The position numbers and the translations under genes were made by a program. From positions 1-17,654 of the forward strand of contig JAAZJF010000071.1 of NCBI GenBank assembly GCA_012800475.1: 17,654 bases of DNA, given 5' to 3'. The stretch's first letter is position 1, and each line of letters begins with the position of its first letter. Below, one piece after another: positions 7,537 to 14,188 of the stretch. The notes under the pieces are model-generated. The model worked only from the letters and a program-made list of their open reading frames with translations, had not been told where the DNA came from and searched no databases. This DNA comes from Gammaproteobacteria bacterium. Its GTDB lineage: Bacteria; Pseudomonadota; Gammaproteobacteria; Pseudomonadales; Pseudomonadaceae.

Positions 7537-7801
7537 CTGCCAGATCACTATTATTAATAAACTAGGTTTACATGCGCGAGCGGCAGCAAAATTTGTGTCT
7601 GTCGCCAATGCATTCCCATGCCAGGTGCAAGTTGGGCGCGAAGTGACCACTCTGTGCAATGGTAAAAATATTATGTCAGTGATGATGTTAGCTGCCAGCA
7701 AGGGCACGCAACTGCATTTAAACACCCAAGGTGAACAGGCCGATGAAGCCTTGGCTGCACTACAAGAGTTGATCAACGCACGCTTCGATGAAGACAGCTA
7801 A
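7529..7801 (+). CDS. ptsO: Phosphocarrier protein NPr (nitrogen PTS HPr)
   Basis: It carries phosphate from PtsP (EI-Ntr) to EIIA-Ntr. The 90 residues form an HPr domain with phosphorylated His15 in GLHARAAAKF. The otherwise conserved second-site region reads NGKNIMSVMML, without the seryl-phosphorylation environment of Gram-positive HPr. The start at 7529 lies inside rapZ (8-base overlap), so expression is probably coupled; a longer reading beginning at 7466 only repeats rapZ sequence in another frame. It is the last gene of the cluster. No terminator is visible in the 18 bases before the convergent SRAP gene. Confidence 0.95.
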   Translation: MPSCQITIINKLGLHARAAAKFVSVANAFPCQVQVGREVTTLCNGKNIMSVMMLAASKGTQLHLNTQGEQADEALAALQELINARFDEDS

Positions 7802-7819
7802 AACACATAGCGGGTTTGA

Positions 7820-8437
7820 TTAGCCAATATTTAAGCAATGCGGCCCGTCAACTAAGGGATCATTGATTAAGGTACTGACGCGCCGCTCGTGTAACTGGGG
7901 CTGGGGCTGTGCTAAAACACTCTGCAATTGCTCTTGCGTGCTATCCGGATCAAGCCAAATAGCTTGCTGTTGCTCATCCAGTAAAATCGGGCGGCGTAAA
8001 TGTGCTGCTTGCTGGGTTAGCATGGCCACACTGTAATAGTCACGGCCCGGTACAGCATACACATCCCAAATGGCTGCAAAGTACACTAGGCTTTCTTCGC
8101 CGCTCAACCAAAATGGGTGCTTGCGATGTAAGCCCCGCCACTCAAAAAAACCATTGGCCGGTAAGATACAGCGCTGGCTGCGCCAAGCTTTTTTGAACAT
8201 CGGTTGCGTGCTGATAGTTTCAACCCGAGCATGGGCCACAGCGCGACTTAAATCAGTCATCCAATTGGAGGTCAGCCCCCATAAAGCTAAAGTAGCTTGG
8301 CGTTGCTGGTTTTTTTGCAACAGCATCAACACTTGCGATTTGGGTGCTAGATTCCAGTGTGCACGCATCTGCTGTGGAAACCCTGGTAACTCGATCCAGT
8401 CTTCTGGCCATTTAAATAACCCATAGCGTCCTGACAT
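7820..8437 (-). CDS. SRAP-domain protein (YedK/HMCES-like) with Ser in place of catalytic Cys2
   Basis: SRAP proteins shield abasic sites in single-stranded DNA by a covalent thiazolidine link through Cys2. The fold signature is present in 205 residues: SGRYG at the N-terminus, HWNLAPKS (27-34), HARVET (69-74), ANGFFEW (94-100) and HLRRPILLD (146-154). Compared with E. coli YedK, the catalytic Glu (here Glu99) and His (here His146) are kept, but Cys2 is Ser2 and the active-site Asn of NARVET is His69. The start ATG (8437-8435) is chosen by the MSGRY alignment and the upstream AGG. A GTG two codons earlier would add Met-Ile and still give no Cys. It is 15 bases downstream of the DUF2007 gene in the same direction. 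Either a divergent AP-site binder or a SRAP member with another chemistry is possible. Confidence 0.88.
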   Translation of the reverse strand: MSGRYGLFKWPEDWIELPGFPQQMRAHWNLAPKSQVLMLLQKNQQRQATLALWGLTSNWMTDLSRAVAHARVETISTQPMFKKAWRSQRCILPANGFFEWRGLHRKHPFWLSGEESLVYFAAIWDVYAVPGRDYYSVAMLTQQAAHLRRPILLDEQQQAIWLDPDSTQEQLQSVLAQPQPQLHERRVSTLINDPLVDGPHCLNIG

Positions 8438-8452
8438 GATCACCTCACCCTT

Positions 8453-8725
8453 TTAGCATTCTAAAACACCGCGACGGGCAATGTGCTGCGCATCCGGCTC
8501 GCCTTTAATAATAGGCGTCGCCTCTTGATAGCTCGTGATCAACTCGCGTGCGTGCTGCACATCGTCATCACTGACCATTAAACCCAGCAGACCTAAAGCC
8601 GGCAACTCTCCCATACCACCCACTAAATCTGCACCCTGCAAATACACTTCAATGCCTTCACTATTCAACATACTGATGAGCATTTGTGCTTCCATTAAAT
8701 CAGCAGGCTCATGAATCCTTTGCAC
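8453..8725 (-). CDS. DUF2007-family small protein
   Basis: This 90-residue protein matches the DUF2007 (putative signal-transducing) pattern: EPADLMEAQMLISMLNSEGIEVYL, then the Gly-rich GGMGELPALGLLGLMV, then DDDVQHARELI. The fold is probably a ferredoxin-like beta-alpha-beta unit. No catalytic residues are apparent and the function is unknown. The start is a GTG (8725-8723), six bases after GAGGAG. An ATG two bases upstream in another frame opens a 10-codon ORF whose TAA overlaps the in-frame ATG of codon 11. It is the first gene of a two-gene unit with the SRAP protein and is divergent from the acyltransferase. Confidence 0.8.
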   Translation of the reverse strand: MQRIHEPADLMEAQMLISMLNSEGIEVYLQGADLVGGMGELPALGLLGLMVSDDDVQHARELITSYQEATPIIKGEPDAQHIARRGVLEC

Positions 8726-8760
8726 ATTGATCTCCTCTGCAAGTTAGCAAACAATGCGGG

Positions 8761-8766
8761 TATAAT
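8761..8766 (+). promoter_or_regulatory. Probable -10 box for the acyltransferase gene
   Basis: A perfect TATAAT lies 62 bases before the ATG at 8829 in the only gap between two divergent genes. No -35 hexamer of quality is present 16-18 bases upstream. The same AT stretch read backwards gives TATTAT, so it could also serve the DUF2007-SRAP unit. Confidence 0.4.
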
Positions 8767-8828
8767 AGCTCAAATACTTAACCCTACAGCGCCTAAAGCA
8801 CTGAACAGCATCCGCACAAGAGAATCAC

Positions 8829-9989
8829 ATGGATCAATTTGACAACATTCGCCCCTATAACGACAGTGAAGTGGCGTCTGTATTGCAACGTTTACTGGCC
8901 GATGTAGATTTCTTATCCATCATCACCCAATACCGTTTCCCAACCGCTTCACGCTACTTCGGCTGGCTGCTGCGCCCCATTATCGCGCATAAATTACGTG
9001 CTGAAGTGGCGCATATTGATAGTGTCACAGCACTGCAAGAGCGGGTTGAGCCTTATGTAGCACGCAGTATCAGCCAAGCCACGGACGGAATCAGCTTCTC
9101 TGGCGTAGAGCATGTCAAAGCTGGGCAGCCGTATTTATACTTGGCCAATCATCGCGATATTGTCATGGATCCGGCGTTTGTGAACTATGCGTTATTTCAA
9201 GCACAGCATGCCACTCCGCGTATTGCTATTGGCGATAACTTATTACAACGCCCTTTTGTCAGCGACTTGATGCGTCTCAACAAGAGCTTTATTGTGCATC
9301 GCTCATTAACCAATCGTCGTGAAAAAATGGCAGCCTTTCAGCTGTTATCTGCCTATATCAATCACTCCATCTTAAATGATCAAGAATCGGTCTGGATTGC
9401 ACAAGCAGAAGGCCGCGCCAAAGATGGCGATGATCGCACCGAAAGCGCCATCTTAAAAATGTTTCACTTATCACGCAAAACCGAAGATTTTCAAACGGTG
9501 ATTGCCTCACTCAACCTGATGCCTGTGGCTATCAGCTACGAGTATGATCCTTGTGATATCGCTAAAGCACGCGAGCTGTATATTCGAGCGACAACAGGTG
9601 AATATATTAAGCAGTCCGGTGAAGACGATGCCAGTATTGCCTTAGGCATTACCGGCTATAAAGGTCGAGTGCATGTGCACTTCTGCCCACCCTTAAGCAC
9701 AGGCTTTAGTGATGCTAAACAATTAGCCAGCTTAGTGGATCAGGAGATTTGGCGTGATTACCGCTTGTTCCCTGCCCATTACTTAGCTTGGGCCATGTGG
9801 GAGCAGCGTGATACTGAGTTAGCAGTACCGGACATTACACACGTATTTGCGCCACAAGATATCCGTACCGCCCAACAAGAATGGCAACGCCGTCTTGCGG
9901 CCTGCCCAGCAGAACACCGCCCGTACCTGATTATGCAATATGCCATGCCGCTGGAAAACCAGTATCGCAGCACTGCACTCCACGCCTAA
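8829..9989 (+). CDS. PlsC-like glycerolipid acyltransferase (1-acylglycerol-3-phosphate type)
   Basis: It probably transfers an acyl chain to a lysophospholipid or glycerol-phosphate acceptor at the inner membrane. In the 386 residues, the acyltransferase domain (about 90-290) is marked by LANHRDIVMDPA (His108, Asp114), a basic IVHRSLTNRREK segment (155-166) and EGRAKDG (194-200) in the place of the FPEG motif. The histidine-aspartate spacing is H-x5-D rather than the usual H-x4-D, though Asp110 gives an H-x-D alternative. The N- and C-terminal extensions make it longer than PlsC proteins of about 240-260 residues. No transmembrane segment is evident. The start follows AAGAGAA. prmA begins 36 bases after the stop and could be cotranscribed. 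The exact substrate cannot be told. Confidence 0.8.
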   Translation: MDQFDNIRPYNDSEVASVLQRLLADVDFLSIITQYRFPTASRYFGWLLRPIIAHKLRAEVAHIDSVTALQERVEPYVARSISQATDGISFSGVEHVKAGQPYLYLANHRDIVMDPAFVNYALFQAQHATPRIAIGDNLLQRPFVSDLMRLNKSFIVHRSLTNRREKMAAFQLLSAYINHSILNDQESVWIAQAEGRAKDGDDRTESAILKMFHLSRKTEDFQTVIASLNLMPVAISYEYDPCDIAKARELYIRATTGEYIKQSGEDDASIALGITGYKGRVHVHFCPPLSTGFSDAKQLASLVDQEIWRDYRLFPAHYLAWAMWEQRDTELAVPDITHVFAPQDIRTAQQEWQRRLAACPAEHRPYLIMQYAMPLENQYRSTALHA

Positions 9990-10025
9990 ATTTCGCAGAT
10001 ATCTGCATTCGCTCTTGAGGTTTTT

Positions 10026-10904
10026 ATGCCCTGGTTACAAGTCCGTTTAGCCATTCAACCCGATCAAGCTGAACAATGGGAAGATACTTTACTTGAACTG
10101 GGCGCTGTCTCAGTCACCTTTATGGATGGTGAAGACCAGCCTATTTATGAGCCAGACTTAGGCACCACACCGCTGTGGTCACATACACATTTACTGGCGT
10201 TATTTGAAAATAATGTCGACGCACAAGCGCTACAGCAGCACCTGCAATTGCTCGGTGGTGAAGCGACGCCTGAACTGCAGATCGAGCGTATCGAAGACCA
10301 AGACTGGGAGCGCAGCTGGATGGATAACTTCCACCCGATGCGTTTTGGTCAGCGTTTATGGATTGTGCCCAGCTGGCATGCAGCACCTGAACCTGACGCC
10401 GTTAATTTGCTCTTAGATCCAGGTTTAGCCTTCGGCACCGGTACTCACCCCACCACAGCGCTGTGCCTTGAATGGCTGGATGGGCAACCCCTAGAAGGCT
10501 GCAATGTACTCGATTTTGGTTGTGGCTCAGGGATTTTAGCTATCGCGGCGAAATTATTAGGCGCAACGCAACTGACCTGCACCGACATTGATAGCCAAGC
10601 CTTAGAAGCCACACGCGACAATGCCAATCGTAACCAGATTGCCGAACAGGATATGCTGGTCTATCTGCCAGAACACATGCCCCAACAGCAATTTGATGTG
10701 GTATTAGCTAATATTTTAGCCGGTCCACTGGTGGCCTTAGCACCACAGCTGATCGAGTACACGCGCAGCGGTGGACGCATCGCTTTATCAGGCATCTTAG
10801 CCGAGCAAGCGCAAGAAGTGCGTGATGCCTACAGTGCTGATTTTGTGCTCGATCCAACCGCCGAAAAAGAGGGTTGGGTCTGCATCAGCGGTGTGCGTAA
10901 GTAG
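10026..10904 (+). CDS. prmA: Ribosomal protein L11 methyltransferase PrmA
   Basis: It trimethylates several amino groups of ribosomal protein L11 using S-adenosylmethionine. The 292 residues are full length: an N-terminal substrate-recognition domain (MPWLQVRL, about 1-60), a linker with the WERSWMDNFHPMRFG segment, and a Rossmann methyltransferase domain with FGTGTHPTTALCLEWL, the SAM loop DFGCGSGILAIAA, and LANILAGPL as the catalytic-face motif. TTGAGG lies seven bases before the ATG. The downstream zinc-ribbon/DUF3426 gene is a frequent neighbour of prmA in pseudomonads. Confidence 0.96.
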   Translation: MPWLQVRLAIQPDQAEQWEDTLLELGAVSVTFMDGEDQPIYEPDLGTTPLWSHTHLLALFENNVDAQALQQHLQLLGGEATPELQIERIEDQDWERSWMDNFHPMRFGQRLWIVPSWHAAPEPDAVNLLLDPGLAFGTGTHPTTALCLEWLDGQPLEGCNVLDFGCGSGILAIAAKLLGATQLTCTDIDSQALEATRDNANRNQIAEQDMLVYLPEHMPQQQFDVVLANILAGPLVALAPQLIEYTRSGGRIALSGILAEQAQEVRDAYSADFVLDPTAEKEGWVCISGVRK

Positions 10905-10921
10905 TTTATAGTGTTGCACGG

Positions 10922-10960
10922 CCTTGCAGCTGAGCCTCAACAATAGAGCCAACTGCAAGG
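10922..10960. repeat. Inverted repeat between prmA and the DUF3426 gene
   Basis: CCTTGCAG (10922-10929) and CTGCAAGG (10953-10960) are exact complements separated by 23 bases. No T-tract follows on the plus strand, so it is not a classic terminator. It may be a weak stem in the message or a protein-binding site; the function is unknown. Confidence 0.4.
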
Positions 10961-10991
10961 TATTTATGCTTGATTTGAACTCGATGTAATT

Positions 10992-12119
10992 ATGACTGAC
11001 GCTTTTATTACTCAATGCCCACACTGCCAAAGCAGCTTTCGTATCAAGCGCAGCCAACTCGATGCAGCGCAAGAAACGGTCCGCTGTGGCGCGTGCTTGC
11101 AGCAATACAATGCTGTCAGCCAGTTCAATAGCAGCACCATCGAACAAGCCACACCGCGCAGCATCGCTAAACACCATCCCGCCATTACGCTGCTCTCTGC
11201 CCAAACAGCTAAAGCGCTGCCAGCCCCCACACCCACACGCGATCGGATTACCCAACTGTCCATGATCGACAACGTGATTGCGCTGAGCAATTTGGATGCA
11301 TTTGACCTTGAGTATGAACAAGAACGCTTAGAGTGGGATCTGCACCACCCTCGTGAAACCTTAGAGCGCTCCATCCTAAGTCCAGCCTCCTCAACACAAG
11401 ATACGCCGGAATCGATACAGGCACTTGAGCATCATGACTCCAAACAACCTGCAGCGCTGACCGCAGACAACACAGTCAGTACTCAGTCAACGGACGACAA
11501 GACGCAGGATATTGAAGAAGGCTCGATCAGTGCTGTGTTGACGCAACCGGCGTCTGTGTTGGACAGCTCAACCATCGAGTCCATACATTATTTTGACGAT
11601 GAGCCTTTACGTCTTGATTGGCAACCCACGCAAAAACCATGGAAACGCTGGCATATGTGGAGTTTACTCAACGCCTTGGCCGTAGTGCTGCTACTGAGTC
11701 AATACACCCATCACAATTTTACTGAGCTCGCCCGTCAGAGCAGTACGCGCCCTGTGCTGGACGTGCTCTGCCCGCTACTGGGTTGTCAGCTGCCGGCCAA
11801 AGTCGATATTGAGCAAATTAAAAGTAGTAACTTAGTGATACGCAGCCACCCTGAATTTAAAGGCGCGCTGCAAGTCGATGCCATCATTTATAACCGTGCA
11901 CCTTTTAGCCAGCCCTTCCCGTTATTAGAGCTGAGCTTTGCCGATGCCAATGGCATGCTATTGATGAGTCGCACCTTTAAACCCGATGAATACCTGAGCG
12001 GTGAGTTAGCTGGACAAGGCACAATGCCTCAGCAAGTGCCGATACATATTGCTTTAGAAATTCTTGAGCCTAGCAACGAAACAATGAATTACAGCCTTAA
12101 ATTTGTGTCGCCTGACTGA
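10992..12119 (+). CDS. Zinc-ribbon, single-pass membrane protein with DUF3426 domain
   Basis: The N-terminus is an MJ0042-type zinc ribbon with Cys9-x2-Cys12 and Cys32-x2-Cys35. A long polar, Ser/Thr/Asp/Gln-rich linker follows (about 45-215), then one transmembrane helix (about 223-240) and a DUF3426 domain (about 255-375) containing the paired cysteines of LCPLLGCQLP. The positive residues KPWKRW just before the helix predict a cytosolic zinc ribbon and a periplasmic DUF3426 domain. The 375 residues are of plausible full length. The function is unknown; the family is conserved beside prmA. The start ATG has no clear Shine-Dalgarno. Downstream there is no dusB-fis; the gene faces pmbA across a hairpin. 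Confidence 0.85.
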   Translation: MTDAFITQCPHCQSSFRIKRSQLDAAQETVRCGACLQQYNAVSQFNSSTIEQATPRSIAKHHPAITLLSAQTAKALPAPTPTRDRITQLSMIDNVIALSNLDAFDLEYEQERLEWDLHHPRETLERSILSPASSTQDTPESIQALEHHDSKQPAALTADNTVSTQSTDDKTQDIEEGSISAVLTQPASVLDSSTIESIHYFDDEPLRLDWQPTQKPWKRWHMWSLLNALAVVLLLSQYTHHNFTELARQSSTRPVLDVLCPLLGCQLPAKVDIEQIKSSNLVIRSHPEFKGALQVDAIIYNRAPFSQPFPLLELSFADANGMLLMSRTFKPDEYLSGELAGQGTMPQQVPIHIALEILEPSNETMNYSLKFVSPD

Positions 12120-12122
12120 TAC

Positions 12123-12160
12123 GCGACAGCACTGATTCAGTCTGAATATCAGGCTGTCGC
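12123..12160. terminator. Hairpin between convergent DUF3426 gene and pmbA, probable bidirectional terminator
   Basis: GCGACAGC (12123-12130) pairs with GCTGTCGC (12153-12160). The stem continues with CTGAT (12132-12136) against ATCAG (12148-12152) and TCA against TGA, leaving a 3-base loop and small bulges. Neither side has a run of T, so termination efficiency is uncertain, but its place between two gene ends fits. Confidence 0.6.
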
Positions 12161-12172
12161 TCTAGCAGTTGT

Positions 12173-13519
12173 TTAGCTACCTGCGATTTTCATGCGTTCA
12201 ATCAACACTGAACCCGTGCACACACTGCCACGACGGTCTAAGTCATTGCCTACGGCCACAATCTGCTTAAACATATCGCGCAGATTTCCAGCAATCGTGA
12301 CTTCATCAACAGGGAACTGAATCTCGCCATTCTCAACCCAGTAACCGCCCGCGCCACGTGAGTAATCACCCGTGACCATATTGAGCCCTTGCCCCATTAA
12401 CTCAGTGACCAGCAAACCACGGCCCATTTTTTTCAGCAGCGCAGCTTGATCGTCATCACCATGGGTAACAAAAACGTTACGCGCACCGCCCGCGTTTGCG
12501 GTACTGGGCATGCCCAACTTGCGTCCTGAATAGGTGCTGAGCATATAGTTGGTCAGTACGCCATTCTCAATAAAGGGTTTGGCATAGGTCGCTAAGCCGT
12601 CACCATCAAACGCACTACTGGCTAAACCGCCACGTTGTAGCGGGCGCTCATCAAGCGTCAACCACTCAGGGAATAAAGTCTGGCCTAAAGCACCGACTAA
12701 AAACGATGAATTGCGATACTGATTACCGCCAGCAATCGCGCCCAGTAAACTGCCAAACAAACCGCCTGCTAATTCTGCTGCAAACACGACCGGCATATCG
12801 CAGGTGGGCACTGCGCGTGCGCCTAAACGACTGACGGTGCGCTCAGCGGCAATACGCCCAACAGTCGCAGCATCCATCAATTGATCCGCACGGCGACCAT
12901 AGTCATACCAGTAGTCACGCTGCATCTGACCATCGGCCTCAGCAATCATCACGCAACCAATGCTGTGACGAGAGCCCGCATGCCCACCAATAAAACCATG
13001 GCTATTACCATATACGGTACAACCCACATCGGTGTTCACGCTGGTGCCATCAGCATTGCTGATGCGTGAATCCGTGGCAAACGCCGCGGCCTCGCACTCA
13101 AGCGCCAGCTCAATAGCTTGCTCAGGTGTCACATCCCAAGGGTGCCATAAATCCAAATCAGGAAACTCACGCGCCATCAATTGCGCGTCCGCTAAGCCTG
13201 CAAACTCATCCGGCGAGGCATGTTTGGCAATTGCTAAAGCTGCTGCCACGGTCTCTTGAATGGCTTTATCACCTGTTGCAGTGGTGCTCGCCGAGCCTTT
13301 TTGCTGGCCATTATAAACAGTGATAGAAAAACCTTGATCACGATTAAACTCAACGGTTTCAACTTCACGCTGACGCACACTGGCCTCTAGACCTTGCTGC
13401 ACAGATACCGCCACTTCACAGGCACTGGCGCCTTGTTGTTTAGCAGCGGCAAGAATTTTTTCAACTTGAGCTTTTAACTCAGGTAAAGCTTGCGGACCGA
13501 CACTTTCACTTGCACTCAT
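12173..13519 (-). CDS. pmbA: Metalloprotease partner subunit PmbA/TldE
   Basis: It is the non-catalytic half of the TldD/TldE heterodimeric protease, known in E. coli for microcin B17 leader removal and degradation of the CcdA antitoxin. It lacks the HExxxH motif, as expected for TldE. The 448 residues show typical family blocks: QREVETVEFNRDQGFSI near 50-65, GGARNVFV, and TGDYSRGAGGYWVENGEI in the C-terminal part. The start ATG (13519-13517) has TGGAG seven bases upstream. The partner tldD lies 0.7 kb away on the same strand with darP inserted in the opposite direction, so the two are transcribed separately. Confidence 0.95.
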   Translation of the reverse strand: MSASESVGPQALPELKAQVEKILAAAKQQGASACEVAVSVQQGLEASVRQREVETVEFNRDQGFSITVYNGQQKGSASTTATGDKAIQETVAAALAIAKHASPDEFAGLADAQLMAREFPDLDLWHPWDVTPEQAIELALECEAAAFATDSRISNADGTSVNTDVGCTVYGNSHGFIGGHAGSRHSIGCVMIAEADGQMQRDYWYDYGRRADQLMDAATVGRIAAERTVSRLGARAVPTCDMPVVFAAELAGGLFGSLLGAIAGGNQYRNSSFLVGALGQTLFPEWLTLDERPLQRGGLASSAFDGDGLATYAKPFIENGVLTNYMLSTYSGRKLGMPSTANAGGARNVFVTHGDDDQAALLKKMGRGLLVTELMGQGLNMVTGDYSRGAGGYWVENGEIQFPVDEVTIAGNLRDMFKQIVAVGNDLDRRGSVCTGSVLIERMKIAGS

Positions 13520-13570
13520 AGTTACTCCAAAGCATTTTCACAAGACCCTATCAAAGTATCCGTCTTGCTC

Positions 13571-13579
13571 TGTTATCAT
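13571..13579 (+). promoter_or_regulatory. Possible extended -10 promoter for darP (divergent with pmbA)
   Basis: TGTTATCAT fits the extended -10 form TGn-TATAAT with one mismatch and ends 27 bases before the darP ATG. The reverse strand of the same bases reads TATGAT, a possible -10 for pmbA. No strong -35 is seen in either direction. Confidence 0.4.
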
Positions 13580-13606
13580 AGCGCCCTAATTAAATGGAAC
13601 ACCGTT

Positions 13607-14131
13607 ATGTCTGATTATCTCGACGACTCGCTGGACGAAGAAGAAAAAAGCAAATCACAAGTCAAACGTGAAATGCTGGCTCTGCAAGAGCTGGGCTTGC
13701 GTCTATCTGATCTTAAGCCCGAACTGCTCAATAAAATGCCACTCAGTGATGAGTTACGCAGAGCACTCGATGAAACCTGTAAACATACTGCGCACATTGC
13801 CCGTAAGCGCCATTCGCAGTTTCTGGGTAAATTACTGCGCAATCACGATATTGACGCCATTATGCAGCCGATGAATCTGGCTGACAGTCAAACCCGTGAA
13901 TACAACAACCGCTTTCATGCTTTGGAACGCTGGCGTAATCGCCTCATCGCCGAGGGCGATAGTGCGCTACAAAGCTTTGTGGTTGACTACCCAGACACTG
14001 ATATTCAGCATTTGCGTAGCATGGTACGTCACGCTCAACATGAGCTGGCACGTAATAAAACACCCACTGCCTCGCGTAAAATCTTTAAATACCTGCGCGA
14101 TTTAGATGAGCAGCGCTTGGGTTTAAAGTAA
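13607..14131 (+). CDS. darP: Ribosome-associated protein DarP/YjgA
   Basis: It binds late 50S assembly intermediates and helps fold the peptidyl-transferase centre (known for E. coli YjgA/DarP). The 174-residue protein is helical and charged: an acidic, Lys-rich N-terminus (DDSLDEEEKSKSQVKRE), a middle with ALDETCKHTAHIARKRHSQFLGKLLR, and HALERWRNRLIAEGD. The ATG at 13607 is chosen because homologues begin with the acidic stretch; a longer reading from 13490 would overlap pmbA. It is divergent from pmbA and convergent with tldD, and ends in a very strong hairpin. Confidence 0.93.
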   Translation: MSDYLDDSLDEEEKSKSQVKREMLALQELGLRLSDLKPELLNKMPLSDELRRALDETCKHTAHIARKRHSQFLGKLLRNHDIDAIMQPMNLADSQTREYNNRFHALERWRNRLIAEGDSALQSFVVDYPDTDIQHLRSMVRHAQHELARNKTPTASRKIFKYLRDLDEQRLGLK

Positions 14132-14135
14132 CGCC

Positions 14136-14188
14136 ACAGCAAGCACTGCATCCGCTCAACATGCGGCGAATGCAGTGCTTGCTGTTTT
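14136..14188. terminator. Strong bidirectional terminator between darP and tldD
   Basis: Two 16-base arms (14136-14151 and 14170-14185) are perfectly complementary, beginning ACAGCAAGC and ending GCTTGCTGT. An inner CCGC/GCGG stem extends the fold around a 7-base loop with a 3-base bulge. TTTT (14185-14188) follows on the plus strand. The tldD stop codon lies at 14187-14189, so the structure touches both gene ends and can stop transcription from both sides. Confidence 0.85.

Noticed and set aside
10797..11321. 174-codon open frame on the minus strand across the prmA-DUF3426 junction
   Set aside because: It lies antisense to two well-supported genes and has no recognisable motif or start signal.
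12173..13519. Missing HExxxH metal motif in PmbA as a sign of inactivation
   Set aside because: TldE/PmbA subunits normally lack it; the motif is intact in TldD.
13490..13606. Longer N-terminus for DarP starting at 13490
   Set aside because: It would overlap the pmbA start and contain the probable promoter; homologues begin at the acidic stretch after 13607.
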